NCBI GenBank assembly: GCA_016869335.1
Contig: VGEJ01000160.1
Coordinates: forward strand, 1 to 6,286
DNA from: Alphaproteobacteria bacterium
Lineage (GTDB): Bacteria > Pseudomonadota > Alphaproteobacteria > VGEJ01
Reading direction: 5' to 3'
Length of the DNA: 6,286 nucleotides
The notes under the pieces were generated by a model. That model had not been told where the DNA came from. It was given only the letters and a program-made list of their open reading frames with translations, and searched no databases. The position numbers and the translations under genes were made by a program. Each line of letters begins with the position of its first letter. Position 1 is the first letter of the stretch. Positions 1 through 6,286 of this stretch are shown one piece after another.

Positions 1-138
1 CACGTCGCGCGTCCGGCTGCTGGCGGCACGTTCGCTCCGGCCAGGTGACGCCGGGCGCGAACCCCACCGAAACGGGCGTTCCAGGGCCGGCGCCGGGCAC
101 TGGCGCAGGGCCCGCTCGCGGGACCCCCGGCGCGTGGG
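1..138. other. Upstream stretch with no recognisable gene
   Basis: Very GC-rich DNA before the first promoter-like element. One + strand frame closes at a TGA at 46-48. Another is open from the window edge to a TGA at 141-143, and would give a low-complexity Gly/Pro/Ala/Thr-rich tail of about 46 residues. That could be the end of an upstream protein, but it has no recognisable motif. The minus strand has no stop in this stretch and no ATG either, so a divergent gene cannot be supported. I see only GC-rich hairpin potential here. Confidence 0.3.
108..126. repeat. GC-rich hairpin upstream of the first promoter
   Basis: CCCGC (111-115) pairs with GCGGG (118-122). The stem can extend through GGG (108-110) and CCC (124-126) with one bulged A. 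No T-run follows on either side, so it is not a classical intrinsic terminator. It could still be the 3' end structure of an upstream transcript. In DNA this GC-rich a chance hairpin is quite possible. Confidence 0.25.
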
Positions 139-154
139 TGTGACGGGGGTCACG
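139..154. promoter_or_regulatory. CRP/FNR-family-like operator (TGTGA-N6-TCACG)
   Basis: The sequence TGTGA CGGGGG TCACG matches the classic CRP half-sites and their 6-base spacer at 9 of 10 defined positions. The inner symmetry GTGAC-GGGG-GTCAC is perfect. Its centre (146.5) lies about 41 bases before the start point predicted from the TATGTT element at 176-181, the place expected of a class II activator site. That the motif is there is directly seen. That a CRP-family regulator binds it to control the hydrolase gene at 300 is inference. Confidence 0.4.
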
Positions 155-175
155 CGCTTTCCTTGGTCAGTGAAT

Positions 176-181
176 TATGTT
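176..181 (+). promoter_or_regulatory. Candidate -10 element for the hydrolase gene
   Basis: TATGTT matches 4 of 6 positions of the sigma-70-type -10 consensus. It sits in an AT-rich patch (about 158-193) that stands out from the surrounding GC-rich DNA. No good -35 lies 17 bases upstream, as expected for an activator-dependent promoter. Transcription would start near 188 and give a leader of about 110 bases before the ATG at 300. Confidence 0.3.
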
Positions 182-206
182 CTTTTCAAAAAGGGGCGCG
201 CTACAA

Positions 207-223
207 GCTCGCTACGCGCGAGC
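207..223 (+). repeat. Leader hairpin 1
   Basis: GCTCGC (207-212) and GCGAGC (218-223) are perfect inverted repeats around a 5-base loop. The hairpin lies within the predicted 5' leader of the hydrolase gene. Its function is unknown. Confidence 0.3.
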
Positions 224-261
224 GGCGGAGCCGGACGGGCGGCGGGCTCGGAGGAGAGTCG

Positions 262-278
262 GGGTTGCTCTGCAACCC
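262..278 (+). repeat. Leader hairpin 2, just before the hydrolase start
   Basis: GGGTTGC (262-268) and GCAACCC (272-278) form a perfect 7-bp stem with a TCT loop. It begins 5 bases after a strong Shine-Dalgarno-like GGAGGAG (250-256) and ends 21 bases before the ATG at 300. No T-run follows, so it is not an intrinsic terminator. It may affect translation of the leader. Confidence 0.35.
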
Positions 279-299
279 TGCTCGAGCGGGTGGCGGGGC

Positions 300-1124
<825 letters not shown>

Positions 1125-1125
1125 T

Positions 1126-1148
1126 CCGTCGGCGCTGACGTCAGACGG
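1126..1148. repeat. Nested palindrome after the hydrolase stop
   Basis: CTGACGTCAG (1135-1144) is a perfect 10-base palindrome, placed between CCGTC (1126-1130) and GACGG (1144-1148), which are also inverted copies. It begins one base after the hydrolase stop codon. It could be a transcript-end hairpin, since TTTTT occurs at 1167-1171, though too far away for a classical terminator. It could equally be a dimeric operator upstream of korA. Confidence 0.3.
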
Positions 1149-1165
1149 CGAGAGGGCGCGCAGAA

Positions 1166-1193
1166 CTTTTTCCGCCGAGAGATTCGCGATAGT
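1166..1193 (+). promoter_or_regulatory. korA: Weak candidate promoter for the kor operon
   Basis: A relatively AT-rich patch contains CTTTTT (1166-1171) and GATAGT (1188-1193), 16 bases apart. The second matches the -10 consensus at 4 of 6 positions; the first is a poor -35. If it is used, the transcript would start near 1200. That would exclude the GTG at 1194 as the korA start and fit a start at 1257. Confidence 0.22.
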
Positions 1194-1245
1194 GTGGCGC
1201 TCGTTCGCAGGGACGGTGCCCGCGTGGTGGGCGGCGGCGAGGCTT

Positions 1246-1250
1246 GGGAG
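1246..1250 (+). promoter_or_regulatory. korA: Ribosome binding site that decides the korA start
   Basis: GGGAG lies 6 bases before the TTG at 1257. Neither the in-frame GTG codons at 1194, 1224 and 1227 nor the ATG at 1275 has a comparable site at good spacing. This favours TTG 1257, although ATG 1275 remains possible. Confidence 0.45.
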
Positions 1251-1256
1251 CGTGAG

Positions 1257-3128
1257 TTGAGCACAACAGCGGCCATGCGTTTGCCGGTGCGCCTTGCGCG
1301 CGAGATGCGCGACAGCGCAGTGGTGCGCTTTGCGGGCGATTCCGGCGACGGCATGCAGTTGACCGGCAGCCAGTTCACCCAAACCACGGCGCTGGCCGGG
1401 AACGACCTCGTGACCTTCCCCGATTTCCCGGCCGAGATCCGCGCCCCGGCCGGGACCACCTACGGTGTCTCGGCGTTCCAGATCAATTTCGGCGGGCAGC
1501 GCATCATGACGGCCGGCGACCAGCTCGACGCGCTGGTCGCGATGAATCCGGCGGCGTTGCGGGTCGAGCTGCACGATCTGCAGGCCAAGGGGCTTCTCAT
1601 CGTCGATTCCGGTGCCTTCACCGAGCGCAACCTACGCAAGGCCGGGTACGAGACCAACCCGATCGTGGATAGGAGCCTCGGCGACTACCAGCTCATCGCA
1701 ATCGACATCTCGCGGCTGACCCAGGAGGCGCTGAGAGAGACGGACCTGTCCAAGAAGGAAGCGCTGCGCTGCAAGAACCTGTGGACGCTCGGGCTCGTCT
1801 ACTGGATCTACGCGCGCGATCGGCAGCCGACCATCGAGTGGTTGCGCCGCAAGTTTGCCGCGCGCCCCGATCTGGCCGAGGCCAACATCGCCGCGCTCAA
1901 CGCTGGCCATGTGTTCGCCGAGTCGGCGGAAGTGGCCGAGCGGATCGGCGGCTACACGGTGTCCGGCCGCCCGCGCGCGCCCGGGCTTTACCGCACGGTG
2001 ACGGGCGGCGAGGCGCTGGCCTGGGGTCTGGTGGTCGGCGCGGATCTCGCGTCGCTGCCGCTGGTCTTCAGCTCCTATCCGATCACGCCGGCCTCGCCGC
2101 TGCTTCACACGCTCGCCGGGCTCAAGGAGTACGGCGTGGTGACCTTCCAGGCGGAGGATGAGATCGCGGCGGCGTGCTCGGCGATCGGCGCGTCCTATGC
2201 CGGCGCTCTCGGCGTGACCTCGTCGTCCGGGCCGGGCATGGCGCTCAAGACCGAGGCGCTCGGCCTGGCCATCGCGACCGAGCTCCCGCTGGTCGTGGTC
2301 AACTCGCAGCGCGCCGGCCCCTCGACCGGCATGCCGACCAAGACCGAGCAGTCCGATCTCTATCAGGCCGTCTATGGACGCAATGCCGACAGTCCCCTCG
2401 TCGTCCTGGCGACGCGTTCGCCGGCCGACTGCTTCGCCGTCGCCGTCGAAGCGGTGCGCCTGGCCGTCAAGTACATGACGCCGGTCATCGTGCTGACCGA
2501 CGGCTATGTTGCCAACGCTGCGGAACCGTGGCTGATCCCCGACACCGCGCAGCTCGAGCGCTTTCCCGCGCGGTTCCGCACCGACGCGGACGGCTTCCAT
2601 CCGTTCCTGCGCGATCCCGAGACACTCGCACGGCCGTGGGCCAAGCCGGGCACGCCGGGCCTCGAACACCGCATCGGCGGTCTCGAGCGGGCGGTCGATA
2701 GCGGCCATATCTCGTATGATCCCGACAACCACCATCGGATGACCGAGCTGCGTGCGGCCAAGATCGCCCGCGTCGCCACCGACATCCCGCCGCAGGCGTG
2801 CGTCCTCGGTGACCCCAATGGCCAGCTTGCAGTCGTCGGCTGGGGCTCGACCTATGGCCCGATCAACCGGGCGGTCGCCGACCTCCGCGCCGACGGGCTC
2901 GACGTCGCGCACATCCACCTTCGCCACCTCTGGCCACTGCCCGACAACCTCGGGCAGCTCCTGCGGGGCTTTGCCCAGGTCCTGGTCCCCGAGATGAATC
3001 ACGGTCAGTTGCGCACGCTGCTCCGGGCCGAGTACCTGGTTCCGGCGGAAGGCCTCAACAAGGTGTCGGGTCAGCCGTTCCGCATCGCCGAGATCGAGGC
3101 TGCGGTCCGCCGCCGCCTGGAGTCCTGA
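1257..3128 (+). CDS. korA: 2-oxoglutarate:ferredoxin oxidoreductase, alpha subunit (gamma-alpha fusion)
   Basis: From the TTG start the protein has 623 residues, near the size of the KorA of Mycobacterium tuberculosis. An N-terminal gamma domain (about 20-210) begins with the hallmark GDSGDG (27-32) and MQLTGSQFT. The alpha domain follows with YPITP (274-278), whose Thr approaches the thiamine diphosphate in this family. Next come ED in the QAEDEIAAA stretch, the SSSGPG loop, and QRAGPSTGMPTKTEQ from 351, where R352 is expected to bind the 2-oxoacid carboxylate. A C-terminal PFOR domain II ends the protein. With KorB it would turn 2-oxoglutarate and CoA into succinyl-CoA and CO2 while reducing ferredoxin. 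It has no ferredoxin-like CxxCxxC module. 2-Oxoglutarate is assigned from resemblance to KorA; pyruvate or another 2-oxoacid cannot be excluded. The frame is open to a GTG at 1194, but that extension is unlike the family. The stop is one base before korB. Confidence 0.92.
   Translation: MSTTAAMRLPVRLAREMRDSAVVRFAGDSGDGMQLTGSQFTQTTALAGNDLVTFPDFPAEIRAPAGTTYGVSAFQINFGGQRIMTAGDQLDALVAMNPAALRVELHDLQAKGLLIVDSGAFTERNLRKAGYETNPIVDRSLGDYQLIAIDISRLTQEALRETDLSKKEALRCKNLWTLGLVYWIYARDRQPTIEWLRRKFAARPDLAEANIAALNAGHVFAESAEVAERIGGYTVSGRPRAPGLYRTVTGGEALAWGLVVGADLASLPLVFSSYPITPASPLLHTLAGLKEYGVVTFQAEDEIAAACSAIGASYAGALGVTSSSGPGMALKTEALGLAIATELPLVVVNSQRAGPSTGMPTKTEQSDLYQAVYGRNADSPLVVLATRSPADCFAVAVEAVRLAVKYMTPVIVLTDGYVANAAEPWLIPDTAQLERFPARFRTDADGFHPFLRDPETLARPWAKPGTPGLEHRIGGLERAVDSGHISYDPDNHHRMTELRAAKIARVATDIPPQACVLGDPNGQLAVVGWGSTYGPINRAVADLRADGLDVAHIHLRHLWPLPDNLGQLLRGFAQVLVPEMNHGQLRTLLRAEYLVPAEGLNKVSGQPFRIAEIEAAVRRRLES
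3119..3122 (+). promoter_or_regulatory. korB: korB ribosome binding site inside the korA end
   Basis: GGAG lies 7 bases before the korB ATG at 3130, within the last codons of korA. The two genes are therefore probably translated in a coupled way from one message. Confidence 0.6.
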
Positions 3129-3129
3129 C

Positions 3130-4167
3130 ATGAACGTGATTGCGCCGCCGCGCCCACTCGAGCCCAAGGACTTCGCGTCCGATCAGGAAGTGCGGTGGTG
3201 CCCGGGATGTGGCGATTACGCCATCCTCAAGGCGGTCCTCAAGACACTGGCCGACGTTGGCGCCCGGCCCGAGCAAACGGTATTCGTCTCCGGCATCGGG
3301 TGTGCGGCGCGTTTTCCGTACTACGTCGCGACATATGGCTTCCACACCATTCATGGTCGGGCGCCGGCCGTCGCGACCGGCGTCAAGCTAGCCAACCCGG
3401 AGCTCGACGTCTGGGTAGTGATGGGCGACGGCGATGCGCTCTCGATCGGCGGCAACCATTTGATGCACGTGCTGCGGCGCAACGTCGATCTCCAGCTCCT
3501 GCTCTTCAACAACGAGATCTACGGCTTGACCAAGGGGCAGTACTCGCCGACCTCGCGGCTCGGCACCCGCTCGCCTTCGACGCCTGATGGATCGGTCGAT
3601 CGCCCAGTCTCCGCGACCCTGTTCGCGCTGGGCGCAGGCGCGCGTTTCGTCGCTCGTTCGGTCGACACGCTCCAGAAGCATCTACCCGATGTCCTGCGGC
3701 GGGCGCACGCGTTCAAGGGAGCCGCGCTTGTCGAGATCTTCCAGAACTGCATTGTCTACAATGACGGAGTCTTCGCCAATTTCACCGAGAAGGAAGTCGC
3801 CGCCGACCGCCAACTCCACGTTGAACACGGCAAGCCGCTGATCTTCGGTGCCAAGCGCGACCGCGGCCTGCGGCTAACGCCCGGGGCGTGCGCGCTCGAG
3901 GTCATCGAACTGGGCGAGAGCGGCGAGGGGGCGGACGCGGTGCTGATCCACGACGAGCGCAACAGGATCATGGCGACGATGCTCGCCGGACTGGAGGCGC
4001 CTGACATGCCGGTCGCATTGGGTGTGCTCTACTGCGATCCGGCGCCGACATTGGAGGCGCGGGTGCGCGAGCAGCTGGTGGTGGCGGCACGCACGCCGGG
4101 CAGTGACCTCAACGCACTCCTCCGCCACGGCCTGACCTGGAGCGTAGGAGCCTGGCCGCCTCGCTGA
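3130..4167 (+). CDS. korB: 2-oxoglutarate:ferredoxin oxidoreductase, beta subunit
   Basis: This 345-residue protein is the thiamine diphosphate and iron-sulfur subunit of the complex. WCPGCG gives C24 and C27, GIGC gives C58 and QNC gives C207. These four are in the places where small two-subunit enzymes of this family hold their single [4Fe-4S] cluster. The diphosphate and Mg2+ motif begins with GDGDA (99-103) and runs to NNEIYG (127-132), followed by LTKGQYSPTS, a typical KorB stretch. SRLGTRSPSTP and GSVDRP further on also fit the family. All catalytic features appear intact. The ATG at 3130 has a good Shine-Dalgarno and lies one base after korA, so the two subunits should be made together. 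The single cluster must take electrons from the active site and pass them to a separate soluble ferredoxin. Confidence 0.94.
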   Translation: MNVIAPPRPLEPKDFASDQEVRWCPGCGDYAILKAVLKTLADVGARPEQTVFVSGIGCAARFPYYVATYGFHTIHGRAPAVATGVKLANPELDVWVVMGDGDALSIGGNHLMHVLRRNVDLQLLLFNNEIYGLTKGQYSPTSRLGTRSPSTPDGSVDRPVSATLFALGAGARFVARSVDTLQKHLPDVLRRAHAFKGAALVEIFQNCIVYNDGVFANFTEKEVAADRQLHVEHGKPLIFGAKRDRGLRLTPGACALEVIELGESGEGADAVLIHDERNRIMATMLAGLEAPDMPVALGVLYCDPAPTLEARVREQLVVAARTPGSDLNALLRHGLTWSVGAWPPR

Positions 4168-4177
4168 GCGCCGTGCC

Positions 4178-5476
4178 GTGACGATGCGGGTGGCTGTTGT
4201 CGGATCGGGTCCGGCGGGCTGCTACGTCACCGACGCCATCCTCAAGCAGGTGCCAGCCGTCGAGATCGATGTAATTGAGCGCCTGCCGGTGCCCTTCGGG
4301 CTCATCGGGTACGGCGTCGCCCCTGATCACCAGACTACGAAGAAAGTCTCGAAGTCGTTCGAGCGGACACTCGCTCATCCGGCGGTGCGCTTCTACGGCA
4401 ACGTCGCGGTGGGCAGCGCCGTTCGCCTGGCGGAACTTCGTGTGCTCTACGACGCTGTCGTGCTCGCGACCGGAGCGCCGCGCGATCGGGTGCTGGCCAT
4501 TCCCGGCGCGGACAAGCGAGGCGTCATCGGCGCCACGGCATTTGTCGGCTGGTACAACGGGCATCCCGATTTCGTCGATCTCGACCCCAACCTCGATGTC
4601 GCTGCCGTTGCGGTGATCGGCAACGGCAACGTCGCGATCGACGTCGCTCGCGTGCTGGTCAAGAGCCGGGCCGAAATGGCCGAGTCCGACCTGCCCGAGT
4701 ACGCGGCCCGGGCCATCGTTCAAGCGCCGATCCGGGACGTCCACGTCATCGGCCGACGCGGGCCGGTCGAGGCGAGCTTCACGAACGTCGAGCTGCGCGA
4801 GATGGGCGAGCTCGAAGCGTGCGTGCCGGTTCTGAGCCCGGCCGACCTGCCAGAGCAGATCGGCGAGGGGCTGTCGGCGCGCGATCGCCGCCTCAAGGAG
4901 AAGAACCTCGCCACCTTCCGAGGGTTCCTGAGTCACGTTCCCACCAGCAAGCCCAAGCGCGTCCACTTCCGGTTTTTCGCGGCTCCGGTCGCCGTGTTGG
5001 GCGAGGATCGGGTCACGGCCTTGCGGTTCGAGCGCACCCGCCTTGTCGATGGGCGTGCGGTTGGCACCGGCGAGCTCTCCGATCTCCCCTGCGGCCTGGT
5101 CGTCTACGCTATCGGCAACCGCGGACAACCAGTCGACGACGCGCCGTTCGATGAGTGCCACGGTATCCTCGCGAACGAGGATGGCCGGGTCTGCTTTGGC
5201 CTCTACGCCGTCGGGTGGGCGATGCGTTCCCCGGTTGGCGTCATCTCCACCAGCCGACGCGACGCGCAAGTCGTCGCGGCTCACATAGCGGGCGATGTCG
5301 CGGCCGGAGACAAGCCCGGTCGGGCGGGGCTCGATCGCCTGTTGGTTGAGCGCGGGATTCGGAGGGTGAGCCTGGATGGCTGGCGCAAGATCGAGCGTGC
5401 CGAGGTCACCGGCGCCACGGGCAGTGCGCCGCGCCGCAAGATCACGTCCGTGGCCGGAATGCTCGCACTGCTCTGA
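4178..5476 (+). CDS. fprA: Ferredoxin-NADP+ reductase, FprA/adrenodoxin reductase type
   Basis: This 432-residue flavoprotein is a little shorter than mycobacterial FprA and collinear with it. GSGPAG (9-14) is the FAD dinucleotide fold. PFGLIGYGVAPDH and GNV follow as in FprA. GNGNVA (148-153) is the NADP(H) fold, and GRRGP (192-196) carries the two arginines (R193, R194) that bind the 2'-phosphate, so NADP(H) is preferred over NAD(H). ASFTNVELRE and the C-terminal GWAMRSPVGVIST with W347 and G354 match the flavin-covering segment. It moves electrons between NADP(H) and ferredoxin in either direction. It lies only 10 bases after korB, probably in the same operon, which suggests that it works with the Kor ferredoxin. 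I placed the start at GTG 4178; an ATG at 4184 would remove two residues and is equally plausible, as neither has a clear ribosome site. Confidence 0.9.
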   Translation: MTMRVAVVGSGPAGCYVTDAILKQVPAVEIDVIERLPVPFGLIGYGVAPDHQTTKKVSKSFERTLAHPAVRFYGNVAVGSAVRLAELRVLYDAVVLATGAPRDRVLAIPGADKRGVIGATAFVGWYNGHPDFVDLDPNLDVAAVAVIGNGNVAIDVARVLVKSRAEMAESDLPEYAARAIVQAPIRDVHVIGRRGPVEASFTNVELREMGELEACVPVLSPADLPEQIGEGLSARDRRLKEKNLATFRGFLSHVPTSKPKRVHFRFFAAPVAVLGEDRVTALRFERTRLVDGRAVGTGELSDLPCGLVVYAIGNRGQPVDDAPFDECHGILANEDGRVCFGLYAVGWAMRSPVGVISTSRRDAQVVAAHIAGDVAAGDKPGRAGLDRLLVERGIRRVSLDGWRKIERAEVTGATGSAPRRKITSVAGMLALL

Positions 5477-5510
5477 ATCGTACGCGCGCCGCGAGAGAGA
5501 TCGTAAAGCG

Positions 5511-6056
5511 ATGGCGGAATACAACTTCTCGCAACTCACGCTGCTGATCGTCGATGACAGCTCGTTCATGCAACGCCTCCTCTACATGCTCTTGCGAGCG
5601 TTTCGGTTCGGACAGATCCACAGCGCCCGCGAGCGTGGCGAGGCCATTGAGCTCTTGCGGGCGATCGGAGACGACCCGGTTCGCGCCGGCGTGATGGCGG
5701 TGGACATCGTTCTCTCGAACTGGCGCATGACGCCGGTGGACGGCATGGAACTGCTGCGCTGGATCAGGCACGACAACGCAAGCCCGGACCGCTTCTTGCC
5801 GTTCATCCTGGTTAAGGGTTATGCCGATCGCTGGGCTGTGACGCGGGCACGGGATGAGGGGGCGACGGAGCTGCTAGCCAAGCCCTACGCCATTGCCAGC
5901 CTGACCTCGCGCCTGCTATCGGTGATCAACCGGCCGCGCGACTTCATTCTGACGCCGGCATTCTTCGAGCCCGACCGGCGTTGGCGACAGATCGCGTACG
6001 GCGGCAGTGATCGACGCGACCCGGGCCGCAAGGTGGATGTCGTCCATGGCGACTGA
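5511..6056 (+). CDS. Single-domain response regulator with altered phosphorylation site
   Basis: This 181-residue protein has a CheY-like receiver (about 8-135) and a short tail, with no DNA-binding or enzyme domain. The acidic pair D15-D16 (LLIVDDS) and the conserved Lys K124 (LLAKPY) are present. The segment VLSNWRMTPVDG aligns with CheY SDWNMPNMDG, so N70 stands where the phosphoacceptor Asp should be. In FILVKGYAD, K102 replaces the switch Thr/Ser. The tail carries FFEPDRR (151-157) and GGSDRR (164-169), a paired DRR pattern that I recall from alphaproteobacterial regulators of this type. The ATG at 5511 begins MAEYNFSQL, typical for this kind of protein. The frame is open back to 5376, but that part overlaps the reductase and is Arg/Ala-rich, so I excluded it. 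The gene starts 34 bases after the reductase with no visible terminator, so read-through from the kor operon is possible. The partner kinase is not in the window. Confidence 0.85.
   Translation: MAEYNFSQLTLLIVDDSSFMQRLLYMLLRAFRFGQIHSARERGEAIELLRAIGDDPVRAGVMAVDIVLSNWRMTPVDGMELLRWIRHDNASPDRFLPFILVKGYADRWAVTRARDEGATELLAKPYAIASLTSRLLSVINRPRDFILTPAFFEPDRRWRQIAYGGSDRRDPGRKVDVVHGD
6030..6037 (+). promoter_or_regulatory. Ribosome binding site for the overlapping last gene
   Basis: AAGGTGGA lies inside the response regulator gene, 8 bases before the ATG at 6046. It favours 6046 over the in-frame ATG at 6037, which would sit directly on this site. It also suggests translational coupling with the regulator. 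Confidence 0.5.
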
Positions 6057-6286
6057 CGACACGGCGCACCCCCAGGTCCGTGTGTTCCGGCTGCGCAACA
6101 GATTGCGCGAGAAGGTCAATGGGTTGGCGGCGCGGGGCCGCGGCAGCATCCCGGACGAGTTGCTCCAGATCGCGGGGTCCGAGCTTGCCAGGATCGTGGC
6201 GAGCTACCCCGACCACCTGGCCACCATGATCGCCACGCTTGCGCGCGCCGTGGCAGCCGCACAGGCCGTGTCCCCGGCCTCACGTG
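6046..6286 (+). CDS. Hypothetical helical protein coupled to the response regulator (3' end cut off)
   Basis: The frame is open from ATG 6046 to the window end, giving 80 residues and no stop. It overlaps the regulator gene by 11 bases and has a good Shine-Dalgarno. A basic segment (VFRLRNRLREKV, 13-24) is followed by a Gly/Arg turn (30-33). After that comes a stretch predicted by eye to be alpha-helical (about 37-75), rich in Ala, Leu and Ile with a few acidic residues. There is no signal peptide, membrane segment or catalytic motif. I do not recognise a named family. From memory, small helical proteins with a similar LREKV start follow response regulators of this type in Rhodospirillales, which would make it a partner or output protein. 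That link is inference. Confidence 0.6.
   Translation, partial: MATDDTAHPQVRVFRLRNRLREKVNGLAARGRGSIPDELLQIAGSELARIVASYPDHLATMIATLARAVAAAQAVSPASR

Noticed and set aside
177..299. N-terminal extension of the hydrolase from ATG 177
   Set aside because: The 41 added residues are basic and low in complexity. The family begins just before the GVRGS strand, and this stretch looks like promoter and structured leader.
1632..3167. Long open frame on the minus strand (511 codons)
   Set aside because: It is antisense to korA, which has clear family motifs throughout. The product is Arg/Gly-rich with no domain, which is a shadow of codon bias.
4145..4150. TAGGAG, a strong Shine-Dalgarno-like site at the end of korB
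   Set aside because: It is 27 bases before the reductase GTG and has no start codon at suitable distance in any useful frame. It is probably coincidental coding sequence.
5376..5510. N-terminal extension of the response regulator
   Set aside because: It would overlap the 3' end of the reductase by about 100 bases and is Arg/Ser/Ala-rich. ATG 5511 starts just before the first receiver strand.
4109..5569. Long open frame on the minus strand (486 codons)
   Set aside because: It is antisense to the well-supported reductase gene and spans the gene junctions on both sides. It has no motif of its own.

Overview
The window is strongly GC-rich, and its coding frames favour G or C in third position. 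All the genes I can support lie on the + strand. It reads as chromosomal DNA of a GC-rich proteobacterium. My best guess is an alphaproteobacterium of the Rhodospirillales type, mainly from the style of the response regulator and the small helical protein that follows it, which I recognise from memory only. There is no sign of phage, transposon, plasmid, CRISPR or RNA genes.

Layout. Positions 1-299 hold no recognisable gene. They contain a CRP-type inverted repeat (139-154), an AT-rich probable promoter and a hairpin-rich leader. Positions 300-1124 encode a metallo-beta-lactamase-fold hydrolase with a complete metal site. A 132-base gap follows, with a palindrome and a weak promoter candidate. 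Next come three tightly packed genes: korA (about 1257-3128) and korB (3130-4167), the two subunits of a 2-oxoacid (probably 2-oxoglutarate):ferredoxin oxidoreductase, and then an FprA/adrenodoxin-reductase-type ferredoxin-NADP+ reductase (4178-5476). After 34 bases come a single-domain response regulator (5511-6056) and a short gene overlapping it by 11 bases, which runs off the window end (6046-6286).

How the genes work together. KorAB would oxidise 2-oxoglutarate with CoA to succinyl-CoA and CO2, passing electrons to ferredoxin. The reductase next to it could pass them on to NADP+, or run backwards to supply reduced ferredoxin for carboxylation. No ferredoxin gene is present here, so the carrier must be encoded elsewhere. 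The hydrolase has no obvious metabolic link to this module. The response regulator pair is probably a signalling unit that happens to lie downstream.

The most unusual point is in the response regulator. The residue aligned with the phosphoacceptor Asp is Asn (N70) and the one aligned with the switch Thr is Lys (K102), while the acidic pair and the conserved Lys are kept. It therefore looks like a phosphorylation-independent receiver. I see no clear new multi-gene defence or mobile system in the window.
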